Translations under genes and position numbers: made by a program | Notes under the pieces: model-generated | Told to the model about the DNA's origin: nothing | What the model saw: the letters and a program-made list of their open reading frames with translations, nothing else | Database searches by the model: none | NCBI GenBank assembly: GCA_028875175.1 | Contig: JAPPFO010000053.1 | Coordinates: 1-15,535 of the forward strand | From: Chloroflexota bacterium | GTDB lineage: Bacteria > Chloroflexota > UBA11872 | Length of the DNA: 15,535 bases | Direction of reading: 5' to 3' | Shown: positions 7,608 through 14,780 of the stretch, piece after piece | Layout of the letters: every line of letters begins with the position of its first letter | Numbering within the stretch: position 1 is the stretch's first letter

Positions 7608-8339
7608 GTGGAGTTTCTGCCGGTACCGGGCACGACCGTGCTGCTGGGCGTGTGGCCGGTGCGGATTAGAGATTGGCTCGCCACGGGCCGCCGATACGAC
7701 GGGCCGCGTTCCTTCCGGCATGAGGGCCCGGACCACCCGGTGGGCAATATCAGCTGGAACGACGCGCAGGCGTTTTGCGCCTGGCTCAGCGAACGCGAGG
7801 GCCGAGTCCACCGCCTGCCGACCGACCACGAGTGGAGCTGCGCGGTCGGGATCGGACATCTGGAGAATCCAGCGGCCGAACCCGCGTACAAGGACTGCCG
7901 GCTAACCGGCGTCTACCCGTGGGGCCGGTCCTGGCCGCCACCACGCGGCGCGGGCAACTATCAGGGGGAAGAGTGGCGTGGCCACGCGGCTGCGTTTCGC
8001 GAACTCCGACACGAGTACCGGCACTACTATCCCGACCGCACGGTGGCCGAGATCGAGCAGATCGACGACCCGCTGCCCTGCATCCTGGGCTTCAACGACG
8101 GCTATCTGTTCACTTCGCCGGTCGGGTCATTCACGCCGAACGCGCATGGGTTCTATGACTTGGGTGGCAACGTCAACGAGTGGTGCCAGGACCGGTTCTC
8201 GGCGTCCGACCGACGCATCCTGCGCGGCGGGTCGTTTGGCAAGCTGCGTCCGGATCAACTGCTGTCGTCGCGTCGCTACCACGGCGACCCAACCCGCCGC
8301 CTGGCCAGCCACGGCTTCCGCATCGCGGTCGACATGTAA
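7608..8339 (+). CDS. SUMF1/formylglycine-generating-enzyme-fold protein, probably non-catalytic
   Basis: The translation fits the FGE-sulfatase (SUMF1) domain. It has EFLPVPGTTVLLGVW at the start, HPVGNISWNDAQAFCAWL (residues 43-60), RLPTDHEWS (69-77), YPWG (103-106), then GFYDLGGNVNEW (181-192) and ILRGGSF (204-210). The form YPWGRSWPPPRGAGNY is typical of the SUMF1 domains often fused behind other modules. The cysteine pair used by true formylglycine-generating enzymes near the C-terminus is missing (LLSSRRYHGD instead), so sulfatase activation is unlikely. The GTG at 7608 has AAGGAAGG nine bases upstream and starts right at the domain. The frame is open back to an ATG at 7419, but that would translate the nudC remnant. 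It is about 243 aa from GTG, and may be the surviving domain of a longer protein. Role unknown. Confidence 0.8.
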   Translation: MEFLPVPGTTVLLGVWPVRIRDWLATGRRYDGPRSFRHEGPDHPVGNISWNDAQAFCAWLSEREGRVHRLPTDHEWSCAVGIGHLENPAAEPAYKDCRLTGVYPWGRSWPPPRGAGNYQGEEWRGHAAAFRELRHEYRHYYPDRTVAEIEQIDDPLPCILGFNDGYLFTSPVGSFTPNAHGFYDLGGNVNEWCQDRFSASDRRILRGGSFGKLRPDQLLSSRRYHGDPTRRLASHGFRIAVDM

Positions 8340-8365
8340 CCAACCCGCTGCTCGCGGGGCGGATT

Positions 8366-8385
8366 CGCCTGCCGGGTAGCAGGCG
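8366..8385. terminator. Short inverted repeat between convergent SUMF1-like gene and nudC
   Basis: A perfect 7-bp stem (CGCCTGC with GCAGGCG) and a 6-nt loop lie in the 54-bp gap between the two converging stop codons. There is no T-run on either strand, so a bidirectional terminator role is only suggested by position. Confidence 0.35.
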
Positions 8386-8393
8386 GGCACCCG

Positions 8394-9299
8394 TCAGGCC
8401 GTGCCTTCGGCCCAGGCCCGAATCAAGTGGTGTGCGATCGCAAACGAAGCCGGCACCCGCAGCTCGGCGTCCTCGCCGGCCAGGGCCCGCCGCACCGTGG
8501 CCCGCTCGAACCACTGCACGGACAGCATCTCCACCTTGTCGGGTCGAACCTCCGTCGTCAGCGCGTCCGCGTGACACCCGATCATCAGCGACGACGGAAA
8601 CGGCCACGGCTGCGACGAGTGGTACCGCACCGCGCCCACCCGGATCCCCGCTTCCTCCAGAACCTCGCGCCGCACGGCTTCCTCGATGGTCTCGCCCTGG
8701 TCCATGAACCCCGCCAGCGCCGAGAACATCCGCATCTGCGACAGCCGTCCGTGCGACTGCCCCAGCAGGCACCGATCCCCGTCCGTGACCACCACGATGA
8801 TGACCGGATCCGTGCGCGGAAAGTGATCCGCCCCGCAACTCCCGCACGTCCGCTGCTGACCGCCCCGCAGCGCCTCCGTCGGCTGTCCGCACACGCTGCA
8901 GAAGCCGTGCCGCGCATGCCAGTCCACCTGCGCGCGCGCCTGCGCCGCGATCCCCGCGTCCTCCGCCGACACGAGCGTCCCCGCCGTCCGCACGTCCACA
9001 AACCGCCGTTCGTCCCCCTCCGCCAGATCTTCGTTGTCCTCCGATACGTCCACCGCAAAGTGCGCCGCGCCGTCCCGCAGCCCCAGCAGAAATCGCGGCC
9101 CATCCAGTCCAGCCGCCGCATCGCCGCTAATCCACGCCAGCCGCGCCGGATCCTCGCCGTCCAACAGCACGTCCAACTGCCGCAGTGGCAAGAACCGGCT
9201 GCCCGCATCCCGCTCCCGCGCCGCCAGCCAGTCAGCGTCGCGCCGCTCGTATTCGGCCCTGTTCAGCGGGTTTCCTGCAAACGTGTGTGGACGATTCAC
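8394..9299 (-). CDS. nudC: NAD(H)/NADH pyrophosphatase NudC (Nudix hydrolase)
   Basis: NudC cleaves NADH/NAD to NMN(H) and AMP, and in some bacteria it removes NAD caps from RNA. This 301-aa protein has the full family layout: an N-terminal NUDIX-like domain, a zinc ribbon with Cys134, Cys137, Cys152 and Cys155, and a Nudix box at residues 197-219 (Gly197, Glu203, REVLEEAGI at 211-219). It also has SQPWPFP (229-235), the signature that separates NADH pyrophosphatases from other Nudix enzymes. All key residues are intact. The start is a GTG at 9299. A 10-codon ORF with a strong Shine-Dalgarno overlaps that GTG by four bases (GTGA), so initiation is probably coupled. It is divergent from rhaM 50 bp away. 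Its last ~68 bp are repeated at 7421-7488. Confidence 0.96.
   Translation of the reverse strand: MNRPHTFAGNPLNRAEYERRDADWLAARERDAGSRFLPLRQLDVLLDGEDPARLAWISGDAAAGLDGPRFLLGLRDGAAHFAVDVSEDNEDLAEGDERRFVDVRTAGTLVSAEDAGIAAQARAQVDWHARHGFCSVCGQPTEALRGGQQRTCGSCGADHFPRTDPVIIVVVTDGDRCLLGQSHGRLSQMRMFSALAGFMDQGETIEEAVRREVLEEAGIRVGAVRYHSSQPWPFPSSLMIGCHADALTTEVRPDKVEMLSVQWFERATVRRALAGEDAELRVPASFAIAHHLIRAWAEGTA
8401..8468 (-). repeat. Direct repeat copy 2 (3' end of intact nudC)
   Basis: This is the partner of 7421-7488, at a spacing of 980 bp. The 58-bp core differs at four positions. The two copies bracket the SUMF1-like gene in direct orientation, so they could have been produced by, or could now support, recombination that gains or loses that gene. 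Confidence 0.85.
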
Positions 9300-9328
9300 G
9301 GCGATCCGCGCATCCTTCCAGGCGTCAT
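9296..9328 (-). CDS. Possible 10-codon upstream ORF coupled to nudC
   Basis: The ORF reads MTPGRMRGSP and ends in a TGA that overlaps the nudC GTG start as GTGA. Its ATG is preceded by GGAGGAGAGG with a very short spacer, a better ribosome site than anything directly before nudC. It may act as a translational-coupling leader. It is too short to identify by homology and could be fortuitous. Confidence 0.35.
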   Translation of the reverse strand: MTPGRMRGSP

Positions 9329-9349
9329 ACCTCTCCTCCGGGGCGCATC

Positions 9350-9664
9350 ATGCAACGTATCGCCTTCGCTTTGCCCATCAAGCCCGACCGCGTCGACGAC
9401 TACCGCCGCACCCACGCCGCCGTCTGGCCGGAATTGCTGGAAGAAAACGTCAAAGCCGGCATCCGCAACTTCACCATCGTCCTCTTTATGAATCACGCCA
9501 TCGGCCTCCTGGAGTGCGACGACTGGGAAGCCGCCTCCGCCTACCTCGACAAGTCCGATGTCCAGGCCCGCTGGCAGGCCGAGCACGCCGACATCCTCGA
9601 CGTCGACACCGCATCCGGCCTAGTCCCGCTCCAAATGCTGGAGGAACTCTTCCACCAGGACTAA
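9350..9664 (+). CDS. rhaM: L-rhamnose mutarotase
   Basis: This 104-aa protein has the length and start (MQRIAFALPIKPDRVDDY) of the RhaM family, which interconverts the alpha and beta anomers of L-rhamnose. The catalytic or substrate-contacting positions known from the E. coli enzyme are present at the same numbers: Tyr18, His22 and Trp59. TVWPEL-type spacing is seen as AAVWPELL (23-30). No rhamnose isomerase, kinase, aldolase or transporter is visible in the window, so the gene is an orphan here. It may serve a different sugar or a distant pathway. The ATG at 9350 follows a weak GGGG site, and the 5' region is shared with the divergent nudC leader. Confidence 0.93.
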   Translation: MQRIAFALPIKPDRVDDYRRTHAAVWPELLEENVKAGIRNFTIVLFMNHAIGLLECDDWEAASAYLDKSDVQARWQAEHADILDVDTASGLVPLQMLEELFHQD

Positions 9665-9665
9665 C

Positions 9666-9710
9666 CACCAGCCACGGCACGCGCAGTTGCAGCTACCCGC
9701 TCGGCTGGTG
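9666..9710 (+). other. Inverted repeat downstream of rhaM
   Basis: An 8-bp arm (CACCAGCC) immediately after the rhaM stop pairs perfectly with GGCTGGTG at 9703-9710 around a 29-nt loop. No T-tract follows. It could contribute to a terminator or mRNA end, but the long loop makes this weak. The rest of the gap up to ilvD shows no promoter I can support. Confidence 0.25.
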
Positions 9711-9806
9711 ACGACAATTCGCGCGTCCTCACCCTTGAATCCCAGGCCCTTCACCCCCACCATGTAGCGCGACGCCACGCCCGCTTCCACCACGTCAGGA
9801 ATCTCC

Positions 9807-11483
9807 ATGTCCGATCCACGCAAGCGCAACAGCGCCGCCATGACCGACGGCCCGGCCCGCGCGCCGGCCCGCTCCCAGCTCAAGTCCATCGGCTTCTCCG
9901 ATGAAGACCTGGCCCGGCCCATCGTCGGCGTGGCACACCAGTGGATCGAAACCATGCCCTGCAACTTCAACCACCGGCGCATGGCCCAGCGCGTCAAGGA
10001 AGGCATCCGCGCCGCCGGCGGGACCCCCATGGAGGTCAACACCATCTCCGTCAGCGACGGCGTCTCCATGGGCACCGAGGGCATGCGCGCCTCCCTCATC
10101 AGCCGCGAGGTCATCACCGACTCCATCGAAGTCGCCGCCATCGGCCACTCCTTCGACGCCCTGGTCGTCATCGTCGGCTGCGACAAGACCATCCCCGCCG
10201 GCGCCATGGCCCTGGCTCGCCTCAACATCCCGGGCCTGGCCCTCTACAGCGGCAGCATCGCCCCCGGTAAGTTCCGCGGCCAGGACATCACCATCCAGGA
10301 AGTCTTCGAAGGCGTCGGCGCCCACGCCGCCGGCAAGCTCACCGCCGACGAACTGATGGAAATTGAGAACGCTGCCTGCCCCGGCGCCGGCGCCTGCGGC
10401 GGCCAGTTCACTGCCAACACCATGGCCACCGCCCTCGATTTCCTGGGAATTAGCCCGCCCGGCGCCAACGTCGTGCCCGCCATGGACGGCGGCAAGGCCG
10501 ACACCGCCTTCGAAGCCGGCCGCCTGGTCATGGACCTGCTGGACCGCGACGTCCGTCCCCGCGACATCATCACCCGCGAATCCGTCGAGAACGCCATCTC
10601 CGCCGTCGCCGCCACCGGCGGCTCAACCAACGCCGTCCTCCACATCATGGCCATCGCCCACGAGGCCCGGGTCGAGCTGGAGTTGGAGGACTTCGACCGC
10701 ATTGCCGCCCGCGTCCCCATCCTGGCCGACCTCAAGCCCTGGGGGAACTACGTCGCCACCGACGTCTTCCAGGCCGGCGGTCTGTCTCTCGTGGCCCGCG
10801 AACTCCACAAGCTCGGCCTGCTGCACGGCGACGAGCGCTACGTGGACGGCCGCACCATCGCCGAGGTCGCCCAGGCCGCCGTGGAAACCCCCGGCCAGCA
10901 GGTCATCTACCCCGCCGACAACCCCCTCAAGCCCACTGGCGGCATCCTCATCTTGCGCGGCAACCTCGCCCCGGACGGCTGCGTCATCAAGGTCTCCGGC
11001 CAGGAACGCGACACATTCACCGGCCCCGCCCGCGTGTTCGACGGCGAGGAAGCCTGCTTCCAGGCCGTCATCGACCAGGACATCGAACCCGGCTCCTTCA
11101 TCGTCATCCGCAACGAAGGTCCGGCCGGCGGCCCCGGCATGCGCGAAATGCTGGCCGTCACCGGCGCCATCCAGGGCGCTGGCCTTGGCGACTCGGTCGC
11201 CCTGATGACCGACGGCCGCTTCTCCGGCGCCTCCCACGGTTTCATGATCGGCCACGTCGCCCCCGAAGCCTTCCGCCGCGGCCCCATCGCTGCCGTGCAG
11301 GATGGCGACCCCATCACCTTCGACGTCGCCAACCGCACCCTCAACGTGCACCTGACCGACGAGCAAATCGAGGAACGCCTGGCCGACTGGCAGCCGCCGC
11401 CTCCGCGCTACCCCACAGGCGCCATGGCCAAATACGCCGCCCTCGTCTCCTCCGCCAGCCAGGGGGCCGTCACCACCAACTGA
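9807..11483 (+). CDS. ilvD: Dihydroxy-acid dehydratase
   Basis: IlvD converts 2,3-dihydroxy-isovalerate and its methylvalerate homologue into 2-oxo acids in valine, leucine and isoleucine synthesis. This 558-aa protein has the complete IlvD/Edd-family pattern. The three iron-sulfur cysteines fit PCN (Cys52), GCDK (Cys125) and GACGG (Cys197). Metal or carbamyl-lysine candidates are Asp84, Asp126 and Lys127. PGAGACGGQFTANTMAT (192-208) and GPAGGPGMREML (438-449) are DHAD-type, and the catalytic serine fits Ser473 in GRFSGASHG. These motifs favour DHAD over the sugar-acid dehydratases, despite the neighbouring rhamnose mutarotase. The ATG at 9807 has AGGA six bases upstream. No other ilv gene is present in the window. 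Confidence 0.96.
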   Translation: MSDPRKRNSAAMTDGPARAPARSQLKSIGFSDEDLARPIVGVAHQWIETMPCNFNHRRMAQRVKEGIRAAGGTPMEVNTISVSDGVSMGTEGMRASLISREVITDSIEVAAIGHSFDALVVIVGCDKTIPAGAMALARLNIPGLALYSGSIAPGKFRGQDITIQEVFEGVGAHAAGKLTADELMEIENAACPGAGACGGQFTANTMATALDFLGISPPGANVVPAMDGGKADTAFEAGRLVMDLLDRDVRPRDIITRESVENAISAVAATGGSTNAVLHIMAIAHEARVELELEDFDRIAARVPILADLKPWGNYVATDVFQAGGLSLVARELHKLGLLHGDERYVDGRTIAEVAQAAVETPGQQVIYPADNPLKPTGGILILRGNLAPDGCVIKVSGQERDTFTGPARVFDGEEACFQAVIDQDIEPGSFIVIRNEGPAGGPGMREMLAVTGAIQGAGLGDSVALMTDGRFSGASHGFMIGHVAPEAFRRGPIAAVQDGDPITFDVANRTLNVHLTDEQIEERLADWQPPPPRYPTGAMAKYAALVSSASQGAVTTN

Positions 11484-11497
11484 GCCCGTACATGTGG

Positions 11498-11519
11498 CCC
11501 AGGCTGCGTGCAGCCTGGG
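11498..11519. terminator. Perfect inverted repeat downstream of ilvD
   Basis: CCCAGGCTGC and GCAGCCTGGG form a perfect 10-bp inverted repeat with almost no loop, starting 14 bp after the ilvD stop in a convergent gap. No T-run follows. A third partial copy (AGCCTGGGCTGCG) lies close by at about 11540-11552. It could be a factor-dependent terminator or part of a small extragenic palindromic repeat family. Confidence 0.5.
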
Positions 11520-11621
11520 ATCCTCTGCCGGTATGCATTAAGCCTGGGCTGCGCCAGATCCGCTGCGCCCCTGCCCCGGCCGAAACTCGATCCCCAGCAA
11601 AAGCCGCGAGCGGCCTTGCGG

Positions 11622-12272
11622 CTACATGAGGGGGTGCATCGTCAGGGCCAGGGACGTCTCGATGTCCCAGACCGCCTGTGAAACCTCCCGGCCGATCAGG
11701 TCCAGCTTGCGCACCTGTTCGATCCGGCCAGTGACGTGCTCCAGTTCCCGCCGCGACAGCAGTTCGCGGAAAATGCCGCACGCCTCCGCCAGACACACGA
11801 TCACGATATCCCGGGGGTCCGGAATCTCGTCGCTGAACAGCACTTCCATGATCCGCAGCTTCACTTCCCGGTCGGCCTTGCCGTCCACCGCCGGGTAACG
11901 CCGCGCTTGGAACACCCACAGGAATTTCTCGTCGCGCACGTGCAGGATGCCGTGCTCCACCAGCCGCTCCAGCACCCGCTCGCGGATTGGGCCCGCGCGT
12001 TGGGCGATGTCTTGAATCCAGAAGCGCGTGTCCCGTTCCCCGTCCGCCTGCGCAATCCTCTCCAGCGTTGGGTCCAGCAAATCGTCGCCCACCGGCGTCG
12101 GGTCGATCACCGTCAGCCAGTTCGGGTCCGTGTCGATCCGGTTCTCCAACGCCAGGTCCATCAGCACCGCGCCCGCCAGCGCGCACTGCACCGACCACTC
12201 AGGCACCCGGACGAAATCGCCGCCCTCGTCGTCCAGCAGCAGCAGCATGATCTCTTCAGGAAATCTCAGCAC
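11622..12272 (-). CDS. GPP34 (GOLPH3/Golgi phosphoprotein 3) fold protein
   Basis: The 216-aa product begins MLRFPEEIMLLLLDDEGG, a typical start for bacterial GPP34 proteins. Helical repeats follow, including VRVPEWSVQCALAGAVLMDL (21-40), a mid-region RERVLERLVEHGIL (97-110), and DPRDIVIVCLAEACGIFREL (152-171). Eukaryotic GOLPH3 binds phosphatidylinositol-4-phosphate at Golgi membranes. The role of the bacterial members is not established, although membrane or lipid association is often proposed. The start is a GTG at 12272, eight bases after AAGGAGG. The frame is open further upstream, but that part has no family similarity I recognise. It is convergent with ilvD. Confidence 0.85.
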   Translation of the reverse strand: MLRFPEEIMLLLLDDEGGDFVRVPEWSVQCALAGAVLMDLALENRIDTDPNWLTVIDPTPVGDDLLDPTLERIAQADGERDTRFWIQDIAQRAGPIRERVLERLVEHGILHVRDEKFLWVFQARRYPAVDGKADREVKLRIMEVLFSDEIPDPRDIVIVCLAEACGIFRELLSRRELEHVTGRIEQVRKLDLIGREVSQAVWDIETSLALTMHPLM

Positions 12273-12842
12273 CGCCCGTGCCTCCTTTTCGTTCCCCGTC
12301 TCTATTCTGCCGTCAGGATACCCGCGCCCGACTGCGACCGTATTCGATAGCTTCGAGAACTCAGCGCGCCGGGCAGCCGAACCAGCCACGTACGAGCGAA
12401 AACGCGGCAATCGGGCCGTTCTCCCGGGGCGTGGAATCGGGTTGCTAAGACGGCTGACGACGCCGTCCGCTCGCTGTCTGTAACCCTTCGCTACTGGCGC
12501 AAAGACGACTTGTGCGTCGTGAAATGTGACGAACTGGGCGTGTCCACCTACGACCCGGTCCAACCGGCCAGGGCCATCCTGCAATACTTGGCCACCCTCG
12601 CCGGGCAGCCTATTCCCCGGAAACCGTGCGCCTCTAACGTGAGAACCTCGCGCAAATCGCCGAGTTTCTGAGCGGTGAGCCGACGCTGCCCGGGCTCACG
12701 CTTGACGGTGTCTTGCGCTATCAGAAGCGACCGGGAGTGGCGCTTGCCGGAACCAGTGGCCTCACGACTGGAGCGCGGGTCACGCCCTCGGACGACTTTA
12801 AGATTGCGGTGCGATGATCGCGCTACTGGGAGGGTGCGCACC
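12273..12842. other. 570-bp region without an intact gene
   Basis: This lies between the divergent starts of the GPP34-type gene and the hydrolase-fold gene. It should contain both promoters, but no convincing -35/-10 pair was found. Several short overlapping ORFs on both strands lack good ribosome sites. The only suggestive coding trace is a HicB-like stretch at about 12450-12590. Composition here is less C/G-biased than in ilvD or nudC. Confidence 0.5.
12450..12671 (+). pseudogene. Possible remnant of a HicB-like antitoxin gene
   Basis: The plus-strand frame beginning TADDAVRSLSVTLRYW continues through RKDDLCVVKCDELGVSTY and ends at a TGA at 12669. The order (hydrophobic strand, charged turn, then a Cys-x-ELGVSTY strand followed by an Ala-rich helix) resembles HicB-type partial RNase-H-fold antitoxins. 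There is no ATG or ribosome site, and after about residue 45 the translation loses resemblance (proline-rich). A decayed copy is therefore more likely than a live gene. No intact HicA toxin is visible downstream. This is pattern recognition only, and chance similarity is possible. Confidence 0.3.
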
Positions 12843-13769
12843 GTGAAAGGACCTCTCGCAGCCATCTGGGAGATTCCAAAGCCGTTGTCGGTTCACCCGG
12901 TCCAGGTGGACGACGACACCGTCATCATGCTGCGACGCCACGGAAACCCGGAGGGCCCCAGGCTGGTGCTGAGCCACGGTAACGGCCTTGCCATCGACCT
13001 TTACTACATGTTCTGGTCGCTCCTGAGCCGCGATTTCGACTTGCTTGTCCACGATCTACGGAATCACGGTTGGAACAACGTCGGCGCCCAGGCGGACCAC
13101 CGCGTCGATACCTTTGCGCGAGACCACGACCGCATTCGTGAGGCGATCAACCGTCGCTATGGCGAGAAGCCGACCGTTGGCGTGTTTCACTCCATTTCAG
13201 CCCTGGCCTGCCTTCATGCGCCGTCGCGGGGAGACGGCTACTCCGCCTTGGTGCTTTTCGCCCCACCCCTCTGCAACAGCGGCCCCAGGTACCGGGCGTT
13301 CGAATCGCGGGCAAAGAACACAGCCGACATGCTCAGGCGGAGGACTCAATGCTTCCGATCCAGGGAAGAGCTGGCGGAACTTCATACCTATTTGCCCTAT
13401 TTTCAGCGGGCCGTTCCGGGAGTCTTCGAACTTGTGGCGAGAACGACCCTCAAGGCGTCGGCGAAGGGCCACGGGTTTGAACTCAGGTGTCCCGCCGAGT
13501 TCGAGGCGCAGATTTGGGACCATGCCTCGACGTATGCGGTAACCGTGGATTTCGGCGCCATGAGGTGTCCTGTCAAGACCGTAGCCGCAGACCCCGCCAC
13601 AGAGGACCCGGGCGACCCGCCGTTCGACTATGGGGACGCGGACGTGGACCATGAGTTCATTCCCGACACGACGCATTTCCTGCAACTCGAAAAACCGCGG
13701 GAGTGTGCAGTGGCCGTGCGGAGGTTTCTGAAGCAGGCGGGAATCCTGGAAAACCAACGGCTCCCTTGA
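12843..13769 (+). CDS. Alpha/beta-hydrolase-fold protein
   Basis: This 308-aa protein has the alpha/beta-hydrolase layout. An oxyanion-loop HGNG (residues 45-48) follows LVLS, HDLRNHGWN comes next (70-78), and the nucleophile elbow is VGVFHSISALACL with Ser117 in place of the usual GxSxG. The late histidine is His278 in PDTTHFLQLEKP (274-285). The acid is probably Asp250, near CPVKTVAADP. Loss of both elbow glycines (HSIS) is unusual but does not rule out activity. The substrate cannot be predicted. The GTG at 12843 follows GGGAGGG by eight bases; an in-frame ORF extends upstream without family similarity. Codon use is visibly less C-ending than in ilvD, which hints at separate origin. Confidence 0.85.
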   Translation: MKGPLAAIWEIPKPLSVHPVQVDDDTVIMLRRHGNPEGPRLVLSHGNGLAIDLYYMFWSLLSRDFDLLVHDLRNHGWNNVGAQADHRVDTFARDHDRIREAINRRYGEKPTVGVFHSISALACLHAPSRGDGYSALVLFAPPLCNSGPRYRAFESRAKNTADMLRRRTQCFRSREELAELHTYLPYFQRAVPGVFELVARTTLKASAKGHGFELRCPAEFEAQIWDHASTYAVTVDFGAMRCPVKTVAADPATEDPGDPPFDYGDADVDHEFIPDTTHFLQLEKPRECAVAVRRFLKQAGILENQRLP

Positions 13770-14014
13770 GTGCTACTTCCCCCGCTACGTAGCTACGGAT
13801 GCCCCATGACCGTGGATTGAACCCCGGAATCGAGTTGCTTGCTTCGACGTGACCCACGGGTTTTGGGGACGCATGACCTCAGCGAATACGGATTCCTCGT
13901 AAGGCAAACGGGCGCACTCGCAGTTCAATGGACGCTGATCGGCGCGAAACCGGACGCATCCAGCCGAACGAGCCTCCCAGGCGCGTCCCTGGCCGTCCGC
14001 AACGCGCCTCACCG

Positions 14015-14743
14015 TCACGCCCGCTCGTAGACCGACACATGCCCCTCGCTCTTCGACGTAAACGCCGACCGGTCCCAATCGCCCCACCGTTCCCGCAGCC
14101 GCAGACCCGCCAGCCGCGCCATCAGATCCAGCTCAGCAGGCCACGCATACCGCAGCCGGGCCGGAAACACGCGGATGCCTTCTTCACTGAGCAAGACATG
14201 CCGGAAATCCACCAGCTGCTGCATCGGATCATGCGTCGACACATCCAGCCGAACCGTCTCCAGGTCAGGCAGCCTCGCCCGCACCTCCTGCCCTCGATCG
14301 AACCTCGTGACATCCGGAACAAACGCATCCACCAGGAACACTCCTGACGCGTCCAGGCGCGCCGCCACGTTCTCGAAGCACCGAACCTGCTCCTCCTGCT
14401 CCGTCAGCATGAACAGCGTGCTATTGAGCACGTAAACCAGCGAATACGTCCCCTCCACGTCCACGTCCGCAAAGTCCCCAATCGTCACCGGTACCTCCGC
14501 CCCGCCCGCCTTCGCCCGCAGCTGCTCCACCATCGCCTCGGAAACGTCGATCCCATGCACTTCCACCCCACGCGCCGCCAGCGGCAGCGCAAAGCTCCCG
14601 GTCCCGATCCCAAGCTCCAATGCCCGGCCGCCCGCGGCCAGCTCCTCTAGCACGTCAATCCGCTTCGGCACATTCACCGAGCCATAGAAGCTGTCGTACA
14701 CGTCAGCCATCCGATCCCCATACGTCGCAGCCGTGTAGTTCAT
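14015..14743 (-). CDS. Class I SAM-dependent methyltransferase
   Basis: This is a 242-aa Rossmann-fold methyltransferase. Motif I is ALELGIGTGSFALPLA (residues 41-56). The acidic ribose-binding residue is Asp66 in VHGIDVSEAMV. A post-II segment IGDFADVDVEGTYSLVYV (88-105) and a hydrophobic strand VFLVDAFVPD (135-144) follow. The N-terminus (MADVYDSFYG) is typical of small-molecule methyltransferases of the Methyltransf_25 kind. The acceptor substrate is unknown. The ATG at 14743 lies nine bases after GGAGG; a TTG three bases upstream is an alternative start. An intrinsic terminator ends only ~37 nt before the start codon, leaving no room for a full promoter between them. Confidence 0.9.
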   Translation of the reverse strand: MNYTAATYGDRMADVYDSFYGSVNVPKRIDVLEELAAGGRALELGIGTGSFALPLAARGVEVHGIDVSEAMVEQLRAKAGGAEVPVTIGDFADVDVEGTYSLVYVLNSTLFMLTEQEEQVRCFENVAARLDASGVFLVDAFVPDVTRFDRGQEVRARLPDLETVRLDVSTHDPMQQLVDFRHVLLSEEGIRVFPARLRYAWPAELDLMARLAGLRLRERWGDWDRSAFTSKSEGHVSVYERA

Positions 14744-14780
14744 CAAGATCCGCCTCCCTTCCTCGCAGCCAGGTCTAACG

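Noticed and set aside
9620..11366. Several minus-strand frames opposite ilvD
   Set aside because: They are low-complexity shadows of ilvD; the plus-strand product has every DHAD motif.
9807..11483. Sugar-acid dehydratase working with the neighbouring rhamnose mutarotase
   Set aside because: The GCDK and GACGGQFTANTM motifs match branched-chain DHAD better than sugar-acid members; no other sugar-acid gene is nearby.
12548..12865. 105-codon minus-strand frame in the gene-poor region
   Set aside because: It runs antisense across the hydrolase start and the HicB-like stretch, with no domain and no ribosome site.
13785..14087. 100-codon minus-strand frame and a 63-codon plus-strand frame in the hydrolase-methyltransferase gap
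   Set aside because: Neither has a ribosome site or a recognisable domain, and the minus-strand one overlaps the methyltransferase 3' end in another frame.
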